64,000 bases of DNA from Robinsoniella peoriensis (GTDB lineage: Bacteria > Bacillota > Clostridia > Lachnospirales > Lachnospiraceae), in assembly GCF_042680125.1 (NCBI RefSeq), contig NZ_JBHTNY010000007.1; one strand, given 5' to 3'. Position 1 is the stretch's first letter; each line of letters opens with the position of its first letter. A program made the translations under genes and the position numbers. This document shows positions 8,838 to 15,641 of the stretch, one piece after another. Below the pieces are notes generated by a model. It was not told the origin of the DNA. It did not search any database and saw only the letters and a list, made by a program, of their open reading frames with translations.

Positions 8838-9752
8838 TTAAGATACGGACTCTGCCAATGCCCGCAAACGCTGCTGGTAGCTGTCTGTTCCTCTGTTTTC
8901 CACCAGGTCGGTTACATATTTCCCTGCATCCATAATTTTATGGAAGTCAATCCCGGTTTCCACCCCCATGCCGTTTAGCATAAACAGGGCATCTTCCGTT
9001 GAAATATTTCCGGTAGCACCTTTTATGTACGGACATCCGCCCAAACCAGCCAGCGAAGTGTCAATTTTGTCAATCCCTGCCGCCATAGCTGCCACCATAT
9101 TCGCAAGTCCCATCCCTCTGGTATTATGCATGTGAAGCATCCAGTCCATTTTCGGAAATGCCTCTCTCAGCTCCATCACTCTGCGGTAAACCAGTTCCGG
9201 ATTCCCTAGTCCTGCTGAATCGGAGAGTGATACCTGAGCAGCTCCGGCATCTTCGAATGCCTTTACAATCTCTATAATAAAATCAAGTGGTATTTCACCT
9301 TCCCACTGGGATGCAAATGGCAGCGAAATAGATCCTGCAAATCCCATCTGATGGTCTCTTGCAATATCTCCTGATTTTGCAAAGCTCCTCATGGATTCAA
9401 GAGGTGAACGTCCTGCTCCATCCTGGTTATGCTTTGTACTTGCAGAGACATTCAGTTTAATCTTTCTGCATCCACAGTCTGCCGCCCTTTTTACATCATC
9501 CGGCAGATAAACCAACGCTCTGTATTCTACACCTTGTTTTTTATGAAGCTGTTGAAATACCTTATCTGTATCTTTCATTTTGTACATCGTCTCATACGTT
9601 GAAAATGCACCTACTTCCACGCATTTCACACCTGCATCCACTACAGCTTCAATAATTTTCACCTTTTCCTCCACCGAATATATCTTAGGAGCTGTTTGAA
9701 ATCCGTCTCTGGTGACAACTTCGCACAGTGTTACTTTTTCTGGAAATCCCAT
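8838..9752 (-). CDS. Hydroxymethylglutaryl-CoA lyase-like DRE-TIM metallolyase
   Basis: The 304-residue protein has the DRE-TIM fold signatures: RDGFQ at 15-19, metal ligands His207 and His209 in HMHNTRG, and the HMG-CoA lyase loop GLGGCPYIKGATGN with the catalytic Cys240. The family cleaves 3-hydroxy-3-carboxymethyl type acyl groups by retro-Claisen chemistry. It is the first gene of a six-gene operon whose other enzymes act on alcohols, ring diketones and dehydroquinate, with no leucine degradation genes. I therefore think it cleaves a ring-opened hydroxy-keto acid, perhaps without CoA. The family call is strong, the substrate is unknown. Confidence 0.85.
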   Translation of the reverse strand: MGFPEKVTLCEVVTRDGFQTAPKIYSVEEKVKIIEAVVDAGVKCVEVGAFSTYETMYKMKDTDKVFQQLHKKQGVEYRALVYLPDDVKRAADCGCRKIKLNVSASTKHNQDGAGRSPLESMRSFAKSGDIARDHQMGFAGSISLPFASQWEGEIPLDFIIEIVKAFEDAGAAQVSLSDSAGLGNPELVYRRVMELREAFPKMDWMLHMHNTRGMGLANMVAAMAAGIDKIDTSLAGLGGCPYIKGATGNISTEDALFMLNGMGVETGIDFHKIMDAGKYVTDLVENRGTDSYQQRLRALAESVS

Positions 9753-9846
9753 CCGTCTCTTCCTCTCTTACTGTCATTTGGAAATTTACCTATTTATTTC
9801 CTGCTGACTCTCAATTCCACTTCTTTATTCCCTATCTGATGATGTC

Positions 9847-9913
9847 ATTATACTGCCAGCCAATTCATAAGTCCAATTGAAAAATATCTGCAAATTCATA
9901 GTTTTTATCTATG
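9847..9913 (-). promoter_or_regulatory. Operon promoter with LysR-type box
   Basis: On the minus strand TGGACT is followed after 17 nt by a perfect TATAAT (+ coordinates 9847-9852). The palindrome CATAG-N7-CTATG (9897-9913) is centred 53 nt upstream of the -10. Between box and -35 lies ATATTTTTCAATTGGACT, nearly identical to the ncRNA promoter at 11326-11392. This is the only good promoter for the lyase-to-aroD operon. Confidence 0.7.
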
Positions 9914-9948
9914 TATTATTTGCAAGTTACCCTAATTCCTTTTCCCCC

Positions 9949-10022
9949 TTTACATTTCATTATTTTCTATGATACGATAATAAAAACCAGAAACAACAAC
10001 CCTGCTCCATATGGAAACAGGG
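9949..10022 (+). promoter_or_regulatory. pyrC promoter and leader hairpin
   Basis: TTTACA (9949-9954), an 18-nt spacer and TACGAT (9973-9978) form a plausible promoter. The short leader carries the stem CCCTG (10000-10004)/CAGGG (10018-10022), with an inner TCC/GGA stem, ending 10 nt before the ribosome site. No T run follows, so it is not a terminator. No PyrR box was recognised. Confidence 0.45.
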
Positions 10023-10044
10023 CGCAATCTTGAAAGGAGCCTTT

Positions 10045-11322
10045 ATGCGCTTATTAATAAAAAATGGACGAGTGATTGATCCCTCCAGTAAAAAAGATGA
10101 GATAGCTGATATTTTAGTTGAAGATGATAAAATCCTTAATGTAGCTGAGAATATTTGCGAAGACTCAGATGAAATCTTAGATGCAAGCGGGTGTTTTGTC
10201 ATGCCTGGACTGATTGACCTGCATGTCCATTTACGGGATCCCGGACTGGAATATAAAGAGAATATTGAAACGGGTTCTATGGCTGCTGCCAAAGGAGGTT
10301 TTACAACAATTGTTGCAATGGCAAATACACTTCCCGTCATTGACAGCGGCGAAAAGATCTCTTCCATATATGAAAAAGCCGCAAGACTTTCTCCTATTCA
10401 TGTCCTCCAGGCTGGTGCCGTTACAAAGGGAATGCAGGGTGAAGAATTAGCGGACATTGCTTCAATGGCTGCATGCGGTGCGGCAGCACTGAGTGAAGAT
10501 GGAAAAACAGTCATGGATGCAGCACTGTATCAGGAGGGCTTACGAACTGCTGCCAGGTTCAATCTTCCTGTTCTGGATCATTGTGAAGATGCTGACCTGA
10601 AAGGTAAAGGGGTTATGAATGAATGTGAGACATCCAGAAAATACGGCCTTCCGGGAATCCCCAATGAAGTGGAAGACCGCATTATAGAACGCGATATTCA
10701 GCTTGCTGCTGAAACCGGAGCCAGACTTCATATCTGCCACTGTTCTACAAAAGGTTCCGTTGACCTTGTTCGCCAGGGAAAAGAAAGAGGCATCAACGTA
10801 ACAGCTGAAGTTTGCCCCCATCATTTTACATTGACCAGCGGGGACATTCCCCCTGATGATACCAACTATAAAATGGCTCCTCCCCTTCGTTCCAAAGAAG
10901 ATGTGGACGCATTAATTAAAGGACTGGCTGATGGAACGATTGATACCATTTCCACAGACCATGCTCCCCACGCTGCACATGAAAAGGACAAGGACTGGCG
11001 TAAAGCTGCTTTTGGTATCGTGGGTCTGGAGACAGCCGTTGCCCTGACAATCACCCGACTGGTTGAACCGGGTTATCTTACTCCCATGATGATGGCCGAA
11101 CGCATGAGTACCGCCCCTGCACGTATCCTTGGAATCGATAAAGGCAGCCTGCAGAAAGGGAAGACTGCGGATATCGTCATCATTGATCCTTCCCACGCTT
11201 ATAAGATTGATAAAAATACTTTTGTCTCAAAAGGACGAAATACACCATTCCATGGATGGGATGTAAAAGGAAAGGTAAGACACACCATTTGTGACGGAAG
11301 GATAGTCTATAGCGATTTGTAG
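10045..11322 (+). CDS. pyrC: Dihydroorotase
   Basis: The 425-residue protein is a class I dihydroorotase (Bacillus PyrC type), which interconverts carbamoyl-aspartate and dihydroorotate in pyrimidine synthesis. Zinc-site motifs are LHVHLRDPG near residue 57, DHCED, HICHCST and STDHAPH with the catalytic Asp. An in-frame TTG lies 15 nt upstream, but AAAGGAG ends just before the ATG at 10045, which decides the start. No other pyr genes are nearby. It is flanked on both sides by inverted copies of the same regulatory sequence, and its own promoter is separate. A related cyclic amidase role cannot be fully excluded but the sequence is typical PyrC. Confidence 0.88.
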   Translation: MRLLIKNGRVIDPSSKKDEIADILVEDDKILNVAENICEDSDEILDASGCFVMPGLIDLHVHLRDPGLEYKENIETGSMAAAKGGFTTIVAMANTLPVIDSGEKISSIYEKAARLSPIHVLQAGAVTKGMQGEELADIASMAACGAAALSEDGKTVMDAALYQEGLRTAARFNLPVLDHCEDADLKGKGVMNECETSRKYGLPGIPNEVEDRIIERDIQLAAETGARLHICHCSTKGSVDLVRQGKERGINVTAEVCPHHFTLTSGDIPPDDTNYKMAPPLRSKEDVDALIKGLADGTIDTISTDHAPHAAHEKDKDWRKAAFGIVGLETAVALTITRLVEPGYLTPMMMAERMSTAPARILGIDKGSLQKGKTADIVIIDPSHAYKIDKNTFVSKGRNTPFHGWDVKGKVRHTICDGRIVYSDL

Positions 11323-11325
11323 TAT

Positions 11326-11392
11326 CATAGTTTTTATCTATGGATTTACCTATATTTTTCAATTAGACTCATATATTAAATTCGGATATAAT
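11326..11392 (+). promoter_or_regulatory. Promoter of the putative ncRNA with LysR-type box
   Basis: TAGACT (11364-11369), a 17-nt spacer and perfect TATAAT (11387-11392) form the promoter. CATAG-N7-CTATG (11326-11342) is centred 53 nt upstream of the -10. The stretch from the box to the -35 matches the facing operon promoter at 22 of 27 positions between box and -35, while the two spacers differ. Confidence 0.7.
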
Positions 11393-11398
11393 AAGTTC

Positions 11399-11613
11399 AT
11401 CGGTAGAGGATACCGATAAATACTCAAGCGAAAGCTTTGGGTATTTAATACATAAACCTCTGTTCTTTTAATAACTGCTATTCTCTCTATTTACCTCCGC
11501 AAGTAAACAGAGAAGAAAACAGTCAGAGGGTTGTCCTGCCCTCAAAAAAGAGGCATAAGCCAGTCTAAAGCATGTTTGAAACTTGCTTTTAACTAGCTTA
11601 TGCCACTTTTTTA
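11399..11613 (+). ncRNA. Putative structured noncoding RNA
   Basis: The predicted transcript has its own promoter and ends in a strong terminator, with no open reading frame. Helices: ATCGGTA (11399-11405)/TACCGAT (11411-11417) with loop GAGGA; AAATAC..CAAGC (11418-11429) with a GAAA tetraloop and GC..TTTGGGTATTT (11434-11446); TTCTCT and TTTAC (11481-11494) with GTAAA and AGAGAA (11503-11514) around a loop containing CTCCGC; GAGGG (11526-11530)/CCCTC (11539-11543); then the terminator. AGAGG in the first hairpin (11405-11409) can pair with CCTCT at 11457-11461, a likely pseudoknot. I do not recognise the family; raiA-type and 6S-type RNAs are of similar size. Confidence 0.6.
11552..11613. 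terminator. Bidirectional terminator
   Basis: GGCATAAGC (11552-11560) pairs perfectly with GCTTATGCC (11596-11604). ACTTTTTT follows on the + strand, ending the ncRNA. TCTTTTTT follows on the minus strand, ending the C39-peptidase gene. Confidence 0.85.
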
Positions 11614-12693
11614 TCGTATCAGAACCGCCATTTTACCCATCTGATTGTACAGACTTTCAAAATCCTCCGCATTTCTGACTACAATTCCATCTAAAGGATC
11701 ATTAATTAAAACTGTTCCTTTTTCTTTATCATATCCACATAATACAACACAATGTTCCCTGCCATACCATCGGTAAGTCCTGCCATTTTCATAATATGTC
11801 AAATCAGTATATACCGGCTGCATCATATACATGGTGTTCCACACAATTACGGGATTACCTGCTTCTACATATTTGTACAGCTTTGTAAATGAAGTTCCCG
11901 TCAGGTCTGTAGCAGTCAGTCCCGAACGCTTCTCTCTTAGAAATTTATTTGCTGCATTGGTAATGGCGGGCGCATAACACCCTGCCCCATCCCAGGATCT
12001 TGGATTTCCAATATACGCTGAGACAAAATTATAGGAACTGTATTCCAGATAATTGTCCGCAATGGTCGTCTTTTTCAGTGGAAATTTATAATAGTTTAAT
12101 ACGTTTGTCAGCGCAACGGATTCACATCCGGTAGGAAGCTCCGGATTTTGCAGGATTGCATCCATACTTAGCTCATAAGAGGAAGCCCTGGTCTTTGTCA
12201 CAATTCCCTTTGCATTAACATAGCTGTCTCCAACCCACTTCTTCGCTGCCATAATGCCGGTTTTGGTATTAAAATAATATTTCTTTCCGCTAATGGTATG
12301 CCATCCCGTATAGCGAACACCGGTTTTCTTATTTGCATAATACGTATTTCCTTTTACCGTAAACCAGCCTTTTTTGGTAACACCTGATTTTTTATAATAA
12401 TACCACTTCCCTTTAATCTGCTGCCATCCACCCTTAAAGTTTGGAATCCACTTTCCATCCCGTCCAACAAAGTACAGTTTGCTTCCTTTGCCAATCCACT
12501 GGTCCGTGACACGATTTCCTTTTTTATCCACATAATAATTCCCAATCCAGCGGTTTTTCAACAATTTACCGTTTGCATCATAGTAGCGGTACGTTCCCTG
12601 AGATGTCTTCTTCCATCTCGCATCTGCCGTGACTGGCAGGCATAATAACAGGAACAGTATCAGCAGCGTAATCATTGCCGGTTTCTTTTTCAT
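11611..12693 (-). CDS. Secreted C39-like peptidase with cell-wall-binding repeats
   Basis: The 360-residue protein starts with a signal peptide (residues 1-26, hydrophobic core ITLLILFLLLCLP). Residues about 30-165 are aromatic/glycine repeats of the choline/cell-wall-binding type (GWFTVKGNTYYANKKTG and similar). Residues 180-360 are a peptidase C39-like domain with likely catalytic Cys190 (PTGCES), His314 (EHCVV) and Asp332 (NDPLDG). No transporter part is present, so this is a free surface enzyme and not a bacteriocin exporter. GGGGAAG precedes the ATG. A close paralogue lies directly upstream. The substrate is unknown. Confidence 0.8.
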   Translation of the reverse strand: MKKKPAMITLLILFLLLCLPVTADARWKKTSQGTYRYYDANGKLLKNRWIGNYYVDKKGNRVTDQWIGKGSKLYFVGRDGKWIPNFKGGWQQIKGKWYYYKKSGVTKKGWFTVKGNTYYANKKTGVRYTGWHTISGKKYYFNTKTGIMAAKKWVGDSYVNAKGIVTKTRASSYELSMDAILQNPELPTGCESVALTNVLNYYKFPLKKTTIADNYLEYSSYNFVSAYIGNPRSWDGAGCYAPAITNAANKFLREKRSGLTATDLTGTSFTKLYKYVEAGNPVIVWNTMYMMQPVYTDLTYYENGRTYRWYGREHCVVLCGYDKEKGTVLINDPLDGIVVRNAEDFESLYNQMGKMAVLIR

Positions 12694-12773
12694 TTGTATC
12701 TTCCCCTATTCTATTTATCTTTCTCTCATTGTATCTTCCTTTTGACTCAATTATAAGTGCAATTACAGTATTG

Positions 12774-14096
12774 TTATTGTATCAGAACCGCCATCTGACC
12801 GGTCAGATCATATATCGCTTCGAAGTCCTCGGCATTACGTTCTATGATACCTTCTAACGGATCATTTACGGTAACGGTTCCCTTCTCTTTATCATAACCG
12901 CACAGAACCACACAATGCTCTTTCCTGTACCATCGGTAGGTCTTTCCATTTTCCGTATACGTGGCACCAGTGAATTCAGGCTGCTGCATATACATGGTAT
13001 TCCATACCAGTACCGGCTGGCCTGACTCAATATACGGATAGAGATCTTCCAATGGGGTTCCCGATATATCTTCCGCCCGCAGCTCAGATTCCTTTTCCTC
13101 CAGGTATTTATTCGCCGCCTTTGTAATTGCCGGCGCATAGCATCCCGCACCGTTTCCTGATCTTGGATTACCGACAAAAGAAGAAACAAAATTGTCAGAA
13201 CTATAATCCAGGTACTGGTCCGCAATCGTTGTTTTCTTCACCGGAAAATCGTAAAATTTTAAAACCATTGCCAATGCCACGGATTCACATCCCGTAGGAA
13301 GCTCCGGTTTTTGAAGAATATTCTTCATCGTGATCGTAGCGCTTGACGGCAATTTTTTAGTAACCGTCCCTTCCGGACCCACATATTTTTCACCAACCCA
13401 CTGATTCATTGCCATTACCCCCGTTTCAGGATCAAAATAATATGTCTTATCATCTATAACATACCAGCCGCTAAGCCTCTGCTGTGTAGTTTTATTCACA
13501 TAGTATTTTTTTCCGTCCACCGTAAACCAGCCGGTCTTCAAAATGCCCTCATCCGTGTAGTAATACCACTTTTTATCTATCTCGTACCAGCCTTCGGACA
13601 ACTCTTTTATCGCGTTTCCGTCTGCTCCCAGAAAGACTTCTTCATCTCCCTGCAGTACCCACATATTTTTTGCACGTCTCCCTTTGATATCTACATAATA
13701 ATCTTCTGTCACTTCATTTTTTATTAAATGTCTGTTCAGATCCAATGGAGGTATATCACTGGCTTTTATCTTTTGTACTTCGTTTTCTTCACTAGGTTTC
13801 TCGTCTGTCTGTTTTTTTGTCTGTATCTGATTTTCTGTCTGTATCTGTGTCTCTGTCTGTGCCTCTGTCTGTGTCTCTGTCAGAGATTCTGTCTGCAGTT
13901 CATTATCTTCTGAGTTTTGTTTCATCCACTGGTTTAGGTCCAGCCAGTCCAGATTGTCTTTTGCCTTGTCTTTAAGGCCATTTAGAATCTGGTCCGTACT
14001 ATCCTGCTTATTCTCTCCCAGAGATTTGGCACTGATGGGAAAACTTACAGCCATCACTACCAGGATCACTGCGCAGGCAGCCCATTTCTTCTTCAT
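12774..14096 (-). CDS. Secreted C39-like peptidase with TQTE-rich linker, paralogue
   Basis: The 440-residue protein has a signal peptide (about 1-24). A low-complexity Thr/Gln/Glu linker near residues 73-105 is built from TQTE-type repeats. The cell-wall-binding repeats lie at about 120-245 and the C39-like domain at about 258-440. The catalytic Cys in PTGCES (about 270), His in EHCVV and Asp in NDPLEG are kept. It shares repeat layout and peptidase domain with the next gene, so the pair arose by duplication. The linker is encoded by an out-of-frame repetitive GTCTGT-type DNA tract (13790-13890), a likely site of length variation. Probably acts at the cell surface. Confidence 0.8.
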   Translation of the reverse strand: MKKKWAACAVILVVMAVSFPISAKSLGENKQDSTDQILNGLKDKAKDNLDWLDLNQWMKQNSEDNELQTESLTETQTEAQTETQIQTENQIQTKKQTDEKPSEENEVQKIKASDIPPLDLNRHLIKNEVTEDYYVDIKGRRAKNMWVLQGDEEVFLGADGNAIKELSEGWYEIDKKWYYYTDEGILKTGWFTVDGKKYYVNKTTQQRLSGWYVIDDKTYYFDPETGVMAMNQWVGEKYVGPEGTVTKKLPSSATITMKNILQKPELPTGCESVALAMVLKFYDFPVKKTTIADQYLDYSSDNFVSSFVGNPRSGNGAGCYAPAITKAANKYLEEKESELRAEDISGTPLEDLYPYIESGQPVLVWNTMYMQQPEFTGATYTENGKTYRWYRKEHCVVLCGYDKEKGTVTVNDPLEGIIERNAEDFEAIYDLTGQMAVLIQ

Positions 14097-14371
14097 CGGC
14101 AGATTCTCCTATTCTCATTTACATCTCTCTATTTTATAATGCCTTCCGTGTTTTTGCAAGCCACTATTCCCGAAATATTCTTTTTCTATCATACCTTTTC
14201 CTTTATTTATGCCCCTGCATGCAGAATTTAGTCGTATTTAACCAAATTTGCAAAACAAGTGTCTGGGTGACGGGTAAGTGGGGATGATTGCCCGCACACT
14301 GCTTCCCTTTCTCACCGCAACCCAACACACACGGTAAACTTAGAAATAATAATCCAAAAAGTAAAATACAC
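14097..14371. other. Intergenic region between divergent genes
   Basis: No gene or RNA was recognised in this stretch between the C39-peptidase gene and the HTH regulator promoter. A minus-strand reading frame exists but has no ribosome site and no family features. Confidence 0.5.
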
Positions 14372-14422
14372 TTGACATTTAATGTAAAGCGCACTATACT
14401 TTAATTGTAAAGTTAACTATAC
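14372..14422 (+). promoter_or_regulatory. Promoter with tandem operator repeats before the HTH gene
   Basis: Consensus TTGACA (14372-14377), 17-nt spacer and TATACT (14395-14400). Two tandem direct repeats span it: 14378-14399 and 14400-14422, sharing TTTAAT, GTAAAG and ACTATAC. One lies in the spacer and -10, the other covers the start point. Such tandem sites suggest autoregulation by the small HTH protein. Confidence 0.7.
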
Positions 14423-14513
14423 ATTTAAGCATAGAATTGGATCTGCTATCTACAAATACAAATCTAAATACAGCGGAGTATAATTATAAATTGCTCGGAA
14501 AGGAAGTGGATGG

Positions 14514-14726
14514 TTGCAAAATCGGATTCAGATACTTAGAAAAGAAAGACGAATCACACAAAGCGAACTGGCTGATGCGGTGGATGTCACACGTCAGACC
14601 ATAATTTCCCTGGAAAATGGGAAATACAAATCATCTTTGGTTCTGGCTCACAAGATTGCCCAGTACTTTCAATTAACTATTGAAGATATTTTTATTTTTG
14701 ATCTGGAGGAGGAAAATATATGTTAA
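14514..14726 (+). CDS. Small XRE-family helix-turn-helix regulator
   Basis: The 70-residue protein is almost entirely one Cro/CI-type HTH domain: LRKERRITQSELADAVDV, RQTIISLENGKY and a tail ending in IEDIFIFD. The TTG start at 14514 is chosen because AAAGGAAG precedes it and no other start is in frame. It overlaps the next gene by 7 nt (ATGTTAA), so the two are translationally coupled. Short HTH proteins paired with small membrane proteins are common in Firmicutes. I infer that it controls its own tandem-repeat promoter. Confidence 0.85.
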   Translation: MQNRIQILRKERRITQSELADAVDVTRQTIISLENGKYKSSLVLAHKIAQYFQLTIEDIFIFDLEEENIC

Positions 14727-15199
14727 TGAAAACCTTAGCACCTACTGCTGCAAATGATCAGGAATTTACCAACATCCTGAAAAAACGTACTACCTACTTT
14801 TTTATTATGATCGCCCTTGGCATAATAACGATTCTATGCTCACTCTATTTCTCATCGGGAAATCATGCTTATCTTTCTGACTATTCTAAAGGACTGTACT
14901 GCGGTATGGGCACCGGGTTGATTTTGGGCGGAATCCTGTTAATCGTCAAAATCCGGTTTACCTTAAAGGATAAGAAAAAAGTTCATACTGCAAGACTGAA
15001 GGAGCAGGATGAACGCAACCAGGCAATTGCCCAGAAAGCAGTCCACTCAGCGTTGCTTATACTTCTTATACTGATATATCTGGCGATGTTAATTTCCAGT
15101 TTCTTTAACCTGGTTATCTTTAAAACACTGCTCTGTACAGCCATGGCATTCATGCTTCTGCTTGCAATAACGAAGTTTTATTACCAGCATAAATATTAA
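14720..15199 (+). CDS. Small four-helix membrane protein
   Basis: The 159-residue protein has four hydrophobic segments at about 27-48, 62-80, 110-128 and 133-150, with a charged cytoplasmic loop KDKKKVHTARLKEQDERNQ between helices 2 and 3. The loop motif LKEQDERN is typical of small integral membrane proteins found next to XRE regulators (DUF2178-like). No catalytic motif is visible. GGAGGAAAATAT precedes the ATG. Function is unknown; it is coupled to the HTH gene and probably forms a regulator/membrane unit with it and the next gene. Confidence 0.7.
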   Translation: MLMKTLAPTAANDQEFTNILKKRTTYFFIMIALGIITILCSLYFSSGNHAYLSDYSKGLYCGMGTGLILGGILLIVKIRFTLKDKKKVHTARLKEQDERNQAIAQKAVHSALLILLILIYLAMLISSFFNLVIFKTLLCTAMAFMLLLAITKFYYQHKY

Positions 15200-15242
15200 C
15201 AGTCCTTTTTAACTGTAAAAGTATAATAGGCAGGTGATTGAA

Positions 15243-15488
15243 ATGATGAATGAAAACCCAAAAATAAAATTACTCAATATCGGATCTATGTTTATTCTCA
15301 CCTCTAATCTGATACGTATGGTAAATTTCACATTTTTTCCGGAAGAACTTTCCCACTTTATCTCAGGCTTAGGAACGGGACTTATTTTCACAGCAGCATT
15401 TTTTCTAATTATTTCTTCACGTTCCGTCAGCAGGATTAAGTCTTGGAAAAAATCATTGTCTAAGGTACTGCTGCGCAGGTCTCTTTGA
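15243..15488 (+). CDS. Small two-helix membrane protein
   Basis: The 81-residue protein has two hydrophobic segments (about 11-30 and 40-58) and a basic C-terminus (RIKSWKKSLSKVLLRR). I chose the ATG at 15243, six bases after an AGGTG site, over the in-frame GTG at 15234. It is the third gene of the HTH unit. No family recognised beyond a general small membrane protein. Confidence 0.6.
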   Translation: MMNENPKIKLLNIGSMFILTSNLIRMVNFTFFPEELSHFISGLGTGLIFTAAFFLIISSRSVSRIKSWKKSLSKVLLRRSL

Positions 15489-15641
15489 ATTGGGTAAAGG
15501 CAGCTGTATATGCGGAAGAATTCTATCCAAAAAGGTATACGAAGGATTATTGCCGTTCGTATACCTTTTGATTATACTCCATTTACTATATTATCTTTTT
15601 CGACTGCTTAAAAATTTTCATTTCAATTGTGTCAATATCTA

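Noticed and set aside
10000..10022. Attenuator before pyrC
   Set aside because: The hairpin is not followed by a T run and no PyrR box is visible, so only a leader hairpin is recorded.
13728..13913. Plus-strand ORF rich in Leu-Cys repeats
   Set aside because: It is the antisense reading of the TQTE linker of the C39-peptidase gene; the repeat makes it look structured.
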